Assembly (NCBI GenBank): GCA_008508345.1
Contig: QNGE01001707.1
Coordinates: forward strand, 73,607 to 137,606
Direction: 5' to 3'
Origin: Paragonimus westermani
Lineage: Eukaryota > Platyhelminthes > Trematoda > Plagiorchiida > Troglotrematidae
DNA: 64,000 bases
The notes under the pieces were generated by a model. The model saw only the letters and a list, made by a program, of their open reading frames with translations. It was not told where the DNA came from and ran no database searches. Of this stretch, positions 1-12,764 are shown piece by piece. The translations under genes were made by a program, and so were the position numbers. The number at the start of each line of letters is the position of its first letter. The stretch's first letter is position 1.

Positions 1-3000
1 GAAGTACTGCCTCGGGGCGCTTCTAAACTTGAACTGCGGATTTTGTACTACAAGGTATCTGAGCGCTGTTCACCGGAGTGAATTGAACACTTCAGTCGAT
101 CATCTGCCTGTTGGTTGGCGATAATAGCACAACAATCTTGTGGAGCGCAGCTATTTTGTTTGCGAGGTTGTCACATACGAGTGATCATTACAATACCTTC
201 TTTTTAGGTCTGATGCAATTCAGCGGTTTTCCGAAATCGATCAGCTCTGGGCATCAGCTGATTACTTGTGATTCGTGTCGCTACTAACAAGCAAACAAAA
301 ATGTTGTACCAAGTCCCCAGTTTTGGTCGACAAGTTTTTCCAGAAAACTGTGTGTAAAAGAGTGACACAAGAACACTCACTAAATTGGTTTAAGAAAATA
401 TCTCATCTGTCAAATATTCCCAACATTTAATGTTCTGTCTTACATTCGCTATTCATTGTCTGATTTATTCCGGTATGCACAGACCTGATTGGTGATGACA
501 ACTAATAAATTCGCGAAATAATGTATACAGTTTTGTAACATACAAGACATCACGTCAAAAAGTTGATTGCTTGGTGTATTTCTCAAGAGTTTCCAGTCAT
601 TAAGTTTACAAGCAAATGTGTCCACATAACGTCTTAACTAGGAACACACAGTGTGTATTGTAAGTCTTTTTGTGTCCTTTAAACTTGTTGAAGTTTTTGT
701 AGGATCAAACACAGTCCTTCAGGAACAGATCTGGTTGTACAGTTGATTCTGACATTTACTTTTTCCGCGTTATAGGCACATAGTTGTGACTAGTTCGAAA
801 CAGAAACTGTCTCCCAGAAAAGCTCAAGCGTGTTTCTTTTTTGGCACTGCAATCTCGGGAAACATTATTTATGTGGATATATGATATACCGAGCATGGCT
901 TCTTGCATAATAACCTACAATCTTGATGTTCACCTATGACAGATAACGAGGTCACATGGGGATTGTTTCACGTGTGTAGATGGACTATCGATCACCCAAG
1001 TGGTTGTGCAATATTTAGTGGCTCCAATTTGCAGCTTCTACCGATCAGTGAATAATCGTAACACGAAATATGAAGAAACGCATGTCGTCAAAAACACTGA
1101 TGCAGCCTAAAAGCAACCGAGCTGAAATGCATAAAGTAAATTGCTTTTAATCAACCAGCTATTGCTGTTTTGTACACAAACGGTTACGAATGGTGTTGAA
1201 TAACTGTAATAGGTTAACGGACAGTAAAGTAACAACGATCCGAACAAACCGTTCACTTCGTTAAGCTAACACTTGTGCGAGTGAATTCCCATGGCAATTC
1301 AAGTCAGATTTAAGCATACGAGGTTAATGTATGAAAATTTTCTACAAACTATTCTGTGTAATTTACTCTGCCGCCCTGTAGTGAATAAACACGTCCAAAT
1401 TCCCGACAGCTGTTTTGTACACCATAACAGTAGGTTTGTTTCTTCACACAGTGTTAATTTTGCGCCATTGTCGTGTTCCATACAGGAAAGTGAATTTTGA
1501 AAGTTATCTAGGTAGAAGCAATTTACCTCTAAGAAAACAGACTCAAAAATTGTTTAATATCATCTGACCTCATTCAATGTTTAACACTTGGTTATTTCAT
1601 TTTGACCGTCTTTCTTGGAAACTCAATTCATTCCTTTATTGAAAGCAACAGAATACTCAAAATGATTTTCTCAGTGTTTTCGATGATACAGCAAATAACG
1701 TTTAGCGCGACTGTCTTTGTAACTCAACGTTTAACTGAAGGAACCTTCTTATAGATTGCTTACCACACGCTGAACTAAGTGACAGTTGTCCATTTCTCCC
1801 AACCATATCTTGCTTTGGTGGTAACTCTCGACGTATCGTTGATTTCATTGTACGGTTGTATTATTGGAGACGAGACTGACAGAATTCAGTAGCCTAAATG
1901 CTCAAACAAGTTTAGTTACAACTGACGATGGACTCAGGTCATTCCATATATATATATATATATACAACAAAAATTAGGTCCGTTTTGTGCGTCCCTTCGG
2001 CTTCACGGTCTAAAAACATCACCTTTCCCTGTTTATCCCAGTCCGTATCTAGCCTTCAAAAGCGTGTGACCAACACAGGTGTTTTTAGGAAAGGTTGGAA
2101 TAAATAAGGGCAGTTTTTCCTTCCTATCAGCTAATTGCTAGAATGACCCAAAATTGACGAAGGTCACGTGGATCAACTTCCCATGGATTATATGAAGGCT
2201 GATTATTAATGCATTGTTCAAAAACATGGATCTGTTCGTTTTGTTTGCCCTTGAACTTGAAAACCATCGGATTATGTGAGCGCCGTGCGTTCAGATTCGC
2301 TTTATTTGACTCCACGGCACGTAACAAGTGTATATCACAGGATTTTGCCTGACTTTAATGAGTCAAATTCATTCAGAATAGTTCTGTTTGTTACATGAAC
2401 TATGGATTTTGATTCAACCAAATACTCTAACATGGTACAAATTGTGTTTGCAGATCGTTGCTATTTGGTAGCAGATGTGAACCTCCTTATTTGACCGAGG
2501 TTCGTGTTCAATAACTGAAGTTACAGTTATTCAATGTGGTATTTCAAAAATACGTGACGGCATTTAGTGATAAGTACGCGTACGCATTTTAAACTGCCGC
2601 TCAAGACAAAGTGGGAGCATACCTGATAAGAATGGCCTAAATGCTGTGACTGATTTCTTGAATCACATGCCCAACAAAATTAAGTTAAAAAAACTCATGG
2701 AAAGTGGTCGAAACAACTTTAAAGACAGAATTTGAGTAACGGAAAATATTGCGGAAATATTACAAAGATTTTATACTAATAACTGTTCGTTGTCGCAAAC
2801 ATCGAACAAAGCCGTTATTTGTATAGCATCTGCCATTTCTGTCGTCTCTGATAGTGGAAAACCGGTAACTTAACAAATACAATTTTCATCTTTGGAATCT
2901 CTACCAACACCCAAAAGGATAGAACATAAAGAATCCAATCTGCTAGAGGCTGGCAAACCCTATTTGAGGACGTCATTTTTTCGAGCAAGGTCTGAATCCA

Positions 3001-3801
3001 ATGAGTGACCGCAACGCACTTGTTTAGGTAGAGATTATGGTGGTCAAAACTGCTGACGATGTATCTTAATCCATGCAGTTTTTCTTTAATTTCGTACATC
3101 TTTTTCGAGCTGTGACTTTTCCGCGCTACGCGAAGAAATGTCTAGTCATCCTTGTTGTCCAGCAGACAATTCGTATGCCCAAGTCTGAATAAGCTCGAAG
3201 ATTATTCGAGTAAAATTTCTCGGAGGGCATTAGATCATGACCTTCACTCATTCGCCCCGCAACCTGTCGGTTGACCAGCATATCTGTTATCACACACGAC
3301 TTCTGTTGAGGTGAAACAGGCTGGTTAAAAGCATTCCATTGGATGACCGCGAGTTCTCATTCACACCCGCCATATGGAAAGTGAGTGCAGTAGTTCTACA
3401 CTGTGTGCGTTTTGGTCGAGGGTCATTCGTCTAAACAAACTTGGTTTTAAACAATACAGCATTAGGTGCTCAAATAATGGGTGATCTACTTTTTGTGTTC
3501 ACCTGGTAGTGAAAACACATTACGAAAAAACACAGCGAAGTATAAGACAGAAATAACTCCCCACGGCATTGTTTCCGTCTATAACAGCCATTGTTTAGCA
3601 GCGACCGGTTTTGTGTTGTAACTAAATGGATTAAGGGAACTCAGTGTTTCAATTTTTTCAAACGAAGACGTCCTGCATGTACTACTCGCGAGTTAGATTG
3701 ACTTCTTACAGTTCGCACCAAAACAGTGGTTGAACGAACATATATAGGATTTTACAAAAACTCTCTGGTATCGCGCCAATTTCAAGCCGCTTTCTAAAGA
3801 C
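1..3801. other. non-coding stretch, no gene recognised
   Basis: Only short open frames (under 100 codons) occur on either strand and none resembles a known family. The DNA is AT-rich, with one TA microsatellite (1946-1964). It may be intergenic or intronic. The last few hundred bases could hold a decayed 5' part of the Penelope-like relic that follows, but I cannot see a boundary. Confidence 0.5.
1946..1964. repeat. TA dinucleotide microsatellite
   Basis: A run of alternating A and T, about nine to ten units, with no interruption. Confidence 0.95.
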
Positions 3802-5560
3802 ATGCTTCCGGTAAACAACGTGAACCTTGTAAGGACTATTAGTTCTCAGATCGAGGCATCCAAAGAAAAATTGGACAAGTTCATCGAGAATCAGCAACGC
3901 TTTGCCAGTTTGCCCAACAACTTATCTTTGGTTTGCTGGGTCAAGTTTGAAAGCTTCATCCGAACTGCACTTCAAGAAACCAAAGCGACGGTATTTCAGA
4001 ACTTGCAAAATTCACTACTTCATAGGCGGATATCAGTTTTTATCACAGACGATTTTGAACACGTACACATTTTTTGGCTACTCACTTTATCAAAGCTCAA
4101 TTGGAGATACTTTCTTTGGATCTAGACTTCAAGATGCCACCGAAACAAGTGAACAAACTACAAACCCAAGTTCAATATGAAAACTTGTATGTGCACGTTA
4201 GGAATCCTGCTTCCACTTCACCAAACAATGTGGATTGGTTTCGTGCAAAGTTGGCTGATACCTCACACAAGTTTCTAACAGCCCCACCACGCCAGTGTTG
4301 TTTTTTGTCTGCAGAACACTATAAAGCCATCAAGGAGCTCAGAGAAATTACTGACTTAGTCTTCCCCAAACCAGACAAGGGCTCTGGCGTCACCATAATA
4401 GAGAAACGGGACTACGTAGCTAAAATGAATCTGGTATTTTCTGAAGCACGGAAATTCCTATCAGATACCACGCATGGTAAAAACTTCCTGGCTGTAAAAC
4501 AGATATCGATGAAACTGCAAATACTGATGCTACATGGGTGTGTTTCGGATATTCGGTAGAATAAACTGAAACCAACAGGCTCACAGACATCGAGGATGAT
4601 AGGTTCACCATAAATCCACAAGACGCGTGTCCCACTACGACCGATATTATTCATGAGCAATTCTGCATACCACAAACTGGCAAGCTGGTTGATGGCATTC
4701 ATTAAACCAGTTCGTGAACTCCTATCCCCCAGCTGTGTCCTCAGTCCCCTTGAGCCATCAGAAATTTCAGAATACAATTCAGCAAATCCACAGACAGTCC
4801 ACAATAAGTCCGCAGACTTTTATTTACTAACGTACTACTGCATGAAAATGTTGAATTTTATGTGATTATATCTCCATTCACAATGTAAATTTAGGTATTC
4901 CATTAAATCTGCTTAAGGATGTCATCTTTGTTTGTACGGAGAACAGTCCGTTGGTATTCGGAGTTGTTAATAGTAAACGGTTTGACGATGTAGCTGTGTG
5001 TAGCCCACTGGGTCCCACTATCCTTCAAAGGCAATTTCAAGAAAGGATTTGGAGGGTTTCGCTTCTCAAACGTTAAGTGGGCGACATTTTAGTTTTTACT
5101 GATAAATGTGGTTTTACCACATTTTATAACTATTTGAACTCCGTCCACACAAGCCTCACTGTATCTTATGAGGTGATGGTTAATAGTTGCTTACTGTTCT
5201 TAGACATTCTTATAACCATACGTCAAGATGGTACATTGCAACGATCCGTTCATCAAGAGCCAACATGAACTGAGCAATATTTGCAGTTTTCCAGTTCCGC
5301 ATCTATTGCTTATGAACTTACGGCTTGCACTATGAATCGATTGTAGAAAGAAGAGTTTACGCTGGTGGATAACGACTATCGTGAAAAGTTTGTGGATATC
5401 CAATTCGTTGAAGATATTGTTACATAATCGCAACCCGAAACTGTTAGCGATTAGTGAGGTGATGCAAAACAACAGTGGTCAGCTTTGTGTGCACAAAAAG
5501 CGCAATCAATCATCTTGCTATGGAATTGATTGCAATATTAGCATGCGAAAGGTCAGACCT
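3802..5560 (+). mobile_element. Penelope-like element (PLE) reverse transcriptase relic
   Basis: This is a decayed Penelope-like reverse transcriptase spread over several frames. The frame 4074-4559 carries the PLE signature KPDKGSGVTIIEKRDYVAKM (about 4362-4430). After a stop the frame changes and shows VPLRPIL (near 4630) and then HKLASWLMAFIKPV, as in the palm of PLE enzymes. Further on, CSPLGPTI (near 5000) matches the SPLGP block. VGDILVFTD (5077-5103) stands where the catalytic YVDD block is expected, with the first aspartate replaced by G. A later DGTLQRSVHQEPT block (near 5230) matches the PLE C-terminal RT region. At least four stops or frameshifts separate these blocks, so no protein can be made. 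The start at 3802 is only the first open frame that looks coding, and the true 5' end is unknown. No intact endonuclease follows it. PLEs are common in trematodes. Confidence 0.75.
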
Positions 5561-7499
5561 CTGTGGTTGGTTCGTTCGGCTATTGTTGCTACGTGCAGTC
5601 TATATAAAATTTGCTGGTTTTAAGTTGGCGACTAATGAAAGCAATGCAAAATGTTAACACCTCGCGATATACCTCTTCTCTCTGTTTTTATTGTAGGGAA
5701 TGGTCAAATTCGATCGAGAACATACTGTAATGAAAGACTTAGAATTCACAATGAACCCTAATTTGATGCGCGAACACATCACAGTGCTTAATACCTAAGT
5801 TTTTTTCCCAGCCACGACTATGTAGCCAGTGTGCCCAATTAACTGTCAGTTTTGGATTATCCGATAGAAGCAGTTTCACGCTAGATCATTTTGAGTAGTT
5901 TTCGAGCAAAGGTGATGGTAGTCATTCTATATATAGATATATATACATATACATATATATATATACATATATATATATAATTCGAAACATTATCAAACCA
6001 ACTTGCGTCCTTCTGAATTATGCTGTGAGTTATGTTGTGAGCAAACCAACAAGTGGCGTTGTGTTCAGTTAAATGTTATATGAACGCCAGAGGTAGTCTT
6101 ACAAGTCTAAATCTATCAAGGTGGGACAATTTAGGGCAGCCTAGATTATTTCGGGTAATATCGTGCAAATACTTCGCGTATATAAATTAGCTGCTTATCA
6201 TAACTGCCCTTGTTCACTTTGAGTAGACTGCTTTTTATCGCTGGTTTTTATCCAACGAAGGATCACGGTATTCGCAATTGGGTCTTTTCATAATTGCGCA
6301 TGTTTGTAAAGATTTATCATCGAAAAGGTGAGTCTACAACTTTCAACGTACAATAAGGAGTAAAGTACTGGATATTGTGCTAGTTTACAGGTAATCCTTC
6401 AGTTATAAATAGAACACAATTGGCATTCGATTGCAGCATTTACAATAAGTAAACGTTTTGACTGCGCCACATCGAAAAATGATCAATTATCTCAAAGATG
6501 CCGAAATATTGAGGACAGTAACGGTGCACTGCCATGCCATGTGTCTCACACTAAGGGGCTTTGCAGAAAAAACTAGGCGTCCGTGGTCAACTGGACGGTG
6601 TTGTAATCTGACTTCAGTGGTTCGCAGGTGAGGAAATTTTGCGATAACGGATAGGCACTGAAACCAACGTAGAATCCAGGGATCGATCTGTTCCTACTAT
6701 GTTCTTTTATTGGACAAGAAGTAGTGCGTACAGCTCCCCAACTGTCCACTACTCTGCCGTGACTGATGTACTTTCGAATTTTGTCAGCTAAAGACAGGGC
6801 TGAGAAATGAGCACTATTGTAACAGAAGTCGTTGGCTTCAATCCTGTCATGGTGATTCTGTCAGAGTTGAATGGTTTGTTGCGTAAAACACAATTTTATT
6901 CCATGGTAATACCAACCAGGTCAACGGAGTCTCTATTTACAGAAAAAGTATTTAGCAGCGCTCACCTTGTACTTGAGATGGCAGTGTCCCAATGCCGGTA
7001 TCTTACATAGGTTGCTGATATTCGATTTCAGTAAACTTATTGTAGTGGTCTATATTGGACAACAGTGTCTAAATGTCACCTGGATTGCAGACGCTTTTAG
7101 CTGTGAAATTCACGGGTTACAAGTTTTGGTAAGTCGGCTGAAATACAACAGTATCTTACGAAGCAGTCAGTATAGGTTTTGAAGATGCCGAGATAAAGTG
7201 ACGTCATTCTTACCAGATAATGCGTAAACCGACACACAGGCCTTATATTTCATAAGAAAAATGAGAACAACGTAATCATTGAGGAAGAACCTGACATGAA
7301 TGAAAATGCATAAGGCGATATTCAGTCTTTTGAACATATTTTAAAGCCATACGTGTGGCATGGGTCGTCAAGAGTTAGAGTCGAATTTACTTACATGACC
7401 TGATCAGAATACACTGAAAGTAAGCGTAACCGCGAGATACAGGATTATGAAGCATTTTAACCGGAAATAAAAGTCTGGATAACAATATTCCGGAGAAAC
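5561..7499. other. non-coding stretch after the PLE relic
   Basis: No gene recognised. The PLE endonuclease would be expected in the first few hundred bases, but I could not find a GIY-YIG block. A TA/CA-rich microsatellite lies at 5927-5980. Confidence 0.5.
5927..5980. repeat. interrupted TA microsatellite
   Basis: Alternating TA units with scattered G and C interruptions (tatatagatatatatacatata type). Confidence 0.95.
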
Positions 7500-7575
7500 G
7501 CCACCCGCGGTGGTTGAAATGTACAGTACCACAACTTGCTCCTGAAGTTGTGTTATTTTCAATCTGTTTATTGAC
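7500..7575 (+). repeat. copy of a small dispersed structured repeat
   Basis: This segment aligns along its length with 16674-16750: gccaccc, then ggtggttgaaa, then acaacttgctc, then gttgtgttatt, then caatctgttta. Within it, ACAACTT and AAGTTGT (near 7530-7553) can pair as a perfect 7-bp stem, and CCACC/GGTGG forms another. The left half of the 16.6 kb copy, with its terminal inverted repeat and strong hairpin, is absent here, so this is a truncated or diverged copy. Confidence 0.75.
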
Positions 7576-10500
7576 TGAGCTCACTAATTATCGACTTTGT
7601 TTTCGTGTGGCAAAAAGATGCATGTTAGCCTTTGGAATGATCCGCTTTTGAGTTGCGAGTTGATGACTGAAAACAAGTTTGATTATGGCATACGGGACTA
7701 TGTCTTTTTACACTGTTTGGATTTGCACAATTCAAAACAAAGCCAACACTGTCTGGAAAATTTTTCCTTGAATGAAGTCAGATCTTAATTTTACGGAAGT
7801 GAAAACTATGGAAGGCCTGGTGACTTGAAGTATACTTTATTTGTGGAGAATAGAGCATGGAATCACATTGCTCTGGAGCGTTGCAGTTTCTACAAATCCA
7901 TACCAGAACGAAAACTGAGGCCACCACAGAGCCGGCTGCAGTGAGGGGAAATATCTATTTTAATGGCTCTCAAAGGTGGTTACTCTGTGCACAGTCTCCC
8001 AGTTCTTTTCTGATAAAACCGTCTCTGTCTTCAGGTCACTCATTTCAGAATATTCTGATAAATGATCTAAGTTCATCTCTTCTAGGCAATGGTCAGAATT
8101 TTCAAGAGGAGCCGGTCGGATTTTAAGGCAAATTGATGAATTATTGCCATAGTAGCAGTTAATAAAAAATACGAAACGATTTTTGAAGAAAAAATGTTGA
8201 GCTTGCGTACCGTTCGTGGTTGATCGCAGCAATCGCATTCCGATAACATTCTATCTCGTGCACTTTGGAAAGCAACAATTGACTGACGTTCAGCTACAAG
8301 TAATGCCGATCGCTAGCACCTAGTCGCATCCAAACTTGACGATGAACATACGACAGTTTAAAAGCACAAACATTCGTTAGTAATCAACCCACTATTGACA
8401 AGAATAACCGAAATAGACTGTCATCTTGAAAGTCGCATTTATTGTTCCACAATTCCCAAAATTTCTATCGAAATTCCAACATTGAAATCAGTTACGAAAG
8501 TATTAGAGTGGTCAACTTTGCTTTTTACAAATGTACCGGTACATTTCACTTTCATATTTAAATTACTGTCTCCGTTCATCTTATTGTCTATGCGCAACTA
8601 CATGGCCGTTTTCAGTTAACGTAGCTATTGGCATTAGAAATTATGGTTTGATTTCAGAATGTTCGTTTTATCATCAACAAAGTTGTTCGTATCTTAGTGG
8701 CGCTGGCTGATTTTGACTTCCCAGTAGGTCTTGTGTAGATTGCATAACAAATGTCTACCTCTCTTCGCTGAATAAACTTTACACCATTTCTGTTACGCGC
8801 AATTCTGACTGTCAGTTGACGCTCGTTGGTGCGGTCACATTCTAACTGTGATCACTGGAGCAATAACCGGATTGTACAACTGACTAACATTGACTTAAGT
8901 CCAACCAGATGTTCTGGTGAATTTGTGTCGTGACTGGTAATCAGCAACCAAGACTCGAATTGGTTTGTTTCCAGCCTGTCTATCGCACAGTAAAACAGCT
9001 CCAAGTGTGAGCTATGTTCACGATGTTCTGAATTAAAAAATACAATTCGTTCATACTTAAACACAGAAGCACCACTTTCGAATTATGGTTATATACAATT
9101 GACTGTCTTCGATCATCAGTGACACTGTCCAAGCAGCTCAGTAGTGCAAGGTCATTTTGACTGTAACTCAGAAGTATACCGTATCTGCGTGATTTCAAGA
9201 GTCCATAACTGGTCTACTGGTAGTCTGACGTGTCTTTCAATTATCTGTAGTAAAGCGTAGCCGCCTTCCAATATTCTTTGTTGCCTCCCAAACTAATCAC
9301 CTACACGACGTGGACAAGAACACGAATATTAAATTTTTCAGTGATTAAGTACTAGCACTCTTACCAAAACTAGACGTTGTATTTGACACTCATCAAACAC
9401 AGATCATACGTGAAAATATTGTGCTGTCATTTGTAAGCTGCGTATGTGAACTTAGCCGAGTGGCAACTGTAAGTAAACTAATTGATTGTCACGGTGACCC
9501 AGACGTCCACCTTCCTACTTTTTAGGCCTTGGTCTATGAACATTTCGAACCAGATAGAATTGTGTTGAACCGGGCATACACCTTAGGCTGTATGAGTAAT
9601 TTTGACTGGATGAAAAAACTATACTTATCACAGTTCATATAAGAGACGCAATTCACAACCAGTGTGTATACTCTGAGTAAGTTGACATTCAGTAAGTGTA
9701 CCATATTAAGATTGGAACGAACCAGAATACATACACATCCGCAACGTGTGTGATAGCCGTTCTAAACCAATCTGAATGTCCTATTTTTTAACACTATCTA
9801 ATGGTTTTTTGATTATTAAACGATTCGTTATTAGACACTATTTTGAGAGCCGGTTGGATTAGACGTATTTAGGCTGAGTGGATTCAAACCTAATTACCTA
9901 CATCGATCCGGATAGGTACAATCACAGTGCACACCTGCCATATGCGAACGTACATCGCTTCTCTTTACTCCCATCTTTATTTGGTCCTATTTGAGTAACG
10001 CCAGCTTACAAGACTTAGAGAGCTTGCCCCCAAATGGTTAGATAAGCCGGGGCTCATCTTGTCGTCAATGTGAACTGTTCACCACTGCATAGGGGCTAAA
10101 TTCAAACCATGCTCCTTCACCTTCCGTCGATGACCAGTTTGCTTACTTCCGCTAATTAAATGAATACGTCATCAGTGTGGTCTGAATCACCTATCACGTT
10201 AGTGCAACAACAAAATCGGTAGATAAAGTAACTTTCTATTACCCAAATCACTCACATACGTCAGCAGTAAGACTGTATCTTGAGAAGAGAATTTCAGCCA
10301 TTTGTACTGAGATTTGTCCTTGAACGTTGTATCCACTTTTATCACACTCTACTAAGTTGGTCGATACTGCTTGCTGTAATTTTCGGTCAATTAGGGCTCA
10401 ATGAAGACTTGACTTCTCGTCGTGTTCGTAATCAACTGGTTTGGGCCTCGGTCTTTCTTCACAACCAACTTAACACATTTAGTTAAATATGGAAGTAACA

Positions 10501-12383
10501 TCGCCACATACATGTTTATCCCATCACAATGTTACGAGCAACACCCTATAATCATTGGCTGAACAGCATCTAGAATTATTTAGTTAACATATCTCCTCAT
10601 GCTCAGTTGGATTTTTTTCCAAACGAACAACAAATTTTAACATGGAAGCTAATCTTCAGAGCGCAAATCCATAAATTGTTTCAGTCGTCCTAGTATTGAC
10701 TGATACGCAAACGATCCCTGACGGATACCGTTTACGTTGAAGCAAATCATGAAAGACCGAAACCTTGCTTTCCATTCCTTCGATCTGTTGTGCCTTGCTT
10801 GTATTGCGGCCGAAATGAGATGAGCTTGGACTGATCGACCCACCCTGTTTCAGTAAGAACACCCACTACCACAAGTCCGATGAGCATCAAGTTTGGTCAC
10901 AGCCAAATTATATGTAGTCCGACATGTATTTATTATAGTGCTGTCTTATTAACATGCTCCTGCTGTGGAATTCACAGCTAGCCGGTTATAGATGTGATGA
11001 TAAGCGTCTCTCATACTTGAGAAATGGTGAAAGTAGAAATTAGACTTAGCACTGGTGTCAAGCTTGCGAGTTCAAACTCATTTCGGTTTGGTCACCTCAC
11101 CTGACGTTTAATAGTTCACAGTCAATTCAATAGGCTACATGGTAGCAAAACTCTGATCAGTTTGGAGTGAAAATGATGTATTTCAAATCAGCGTTGCGTT
11201 ACCAGTTTTTGATTTATTTGTCTGAAAATTTACCCGGCGATCATTGATCTGGAGTATCATCTAGACAGTAGACGACAAATTACAAACTAGTGGGTTACAA
11301 ATAAACGTCGTAGTTTTTCTGTAGTACTTCTTGATGCTTACCCCCAAGCCCGTATTCCACAGCTAAGTTCGTGTTTGGTGACCTGAATACAGGACCAAAC
11401 CGGCTACCGTCCACGTTGCAAGGCAAAGCTCACATAAATCAATCCCATGAATTTTCCCCCAGTTTTTCTCATATATGTGCATGGCAGCGTGAATCATTTC
11501 CAGGTCGGTTAATTCATTTCAGTGGCCTCGACCCGCATAATTGCGTATTACGGGTCATTATGTACCATAGTTTATGTTTAATACAATCTTTATTTAGCAT
11601 CAAAAACTGGTTGGCCTGCTAGTAATCAACAGTTAGGAAATGTTGAATAATCCAGCTTACTCAGGAAATCTAGAACGCCTTTTGCAAAACGGTATCGAAA
11701 TCATCTGCGACTATTGGATTCATTCCACATCAGGCCTACCGTAGTTCACCGTGGTGATTGTTTCTTTAAAACCTATTTATGACCACACAAAGTGCGCATT
11801 ACTTTTGCCGCAAACTGACTGTCGTTTAACCTGCAAGTTTATGTTCCCTTCTATCTCCGTACTGTTTCGAACCCTTAGTAGTTTAATACTCTTTTCATAC
11901 TCTAATTTACGAAGCTTCAGAGGTTCGGCAACAAAAACATTGAACATTTCCTGTTACTAACTAGTATAAGGGATGTGGCTACAATTTGACCAATCAACTT
12001 CTTCGATAAGAATGACGAAGAGCAGTTTGCTGTTACATGGTGTTCGCCCGTATGCCGGTCTTCCCGGACGCAGTATCATGCAAACACATTGGTAGGTGTG
12101 ACTGGTGAGTAGCTGATCAAATACTCTATGATTTCTAAGGTGTAATGTCCAATTAGTTGTACATTATTTTGGAAAAGTCACTGAAGATATTTGATATCCT
12201 ATGTGAATATTACGTTTACTCTCATTGGTCGCTACCCTAAAGTATACATTCTGTCTATTGCCCATAATTTAGGAACATACGACGAGTAGGCACACATTCA
12301 GGACAAGTATTCTGTACTCAGGACCATCGGAGCCAAATGAATTGCTTCGATCACTTCTATGCGTGCAAAGCTAATTGGTGGGT
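7576..12383. other. non-coding stretch, no gene recognised
   Basis: Only short, unconvincing open frames. Near 11050-11100 a segment reads like the 3' half of a tRNA-derived SINE (a gagttcaaactc block), but no matching A box is clear, so it is not listed as a separate element. Confidence 0.45.
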
Positions 12384-12764
12384 TTAGGTCAGCATAAGCC
12401 AATAACTTCGAGGTTCGATTGTAATAAACAGTAGTTTGAATGAGATGAGTCGGATTGGCGAGCTTATCACCTGCTGACGTCGAATTCGAACAGCTGATTC
12501 AGCTTGGGTCTTCTCCGTCATCAGCCGTTTTGTGTATTTCCTAACGTGTTTTGTTACCAGATGATATGGTAGTCGTTCCGTTCTCTCTATGTGAAAATTA
12601 TGGCAGTTGCATGCTAACTGGTATACAACATTTAGATTTTTTTTCAAACAAACCGCGTTCACAAGCACGAACTGAGCCTTTTGTGGTTCGCAAAATGTCG
12701 ACGACGTCACTGCTCGCCTCAACTTTAACTGGTTACTGCCTTCATTAACCAGTATGAACCGCAC
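12384..12764 (-). mobile_element. PLE GIY-YIG endonuclease relic
   Basis: A 126-codon open frame on the minus strand resembles the 3' end of a Penelope-like element. RRAVTSSTFCEPQKAQFVL matches the linker after the reverse transcriptase. VVYQLACNC followed by HIERTER stands where PLE endonucleases have a VYx(I/L)xCxC then YIGxTxR block. The YIG itself has become HIE, so the catalytic tyrosine appears lost while the arginine of TxR remains. The residues after it (KHVRKYTKRL) fit the helix that follows. The reverse transcriptase to its right (upstream on this strand) is not recognisable, so this looks like a 3' fragment. Family assignment rests on motif order recognised by eye. Confidence 0.6.

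Noticed and set aside
9883..9893. A perfect pol III B box (GGTTTGAATCC on the minus strand)
   Set aside because: No A box at the right distance and no tRNA arms can be drawn, so it is probably chance.
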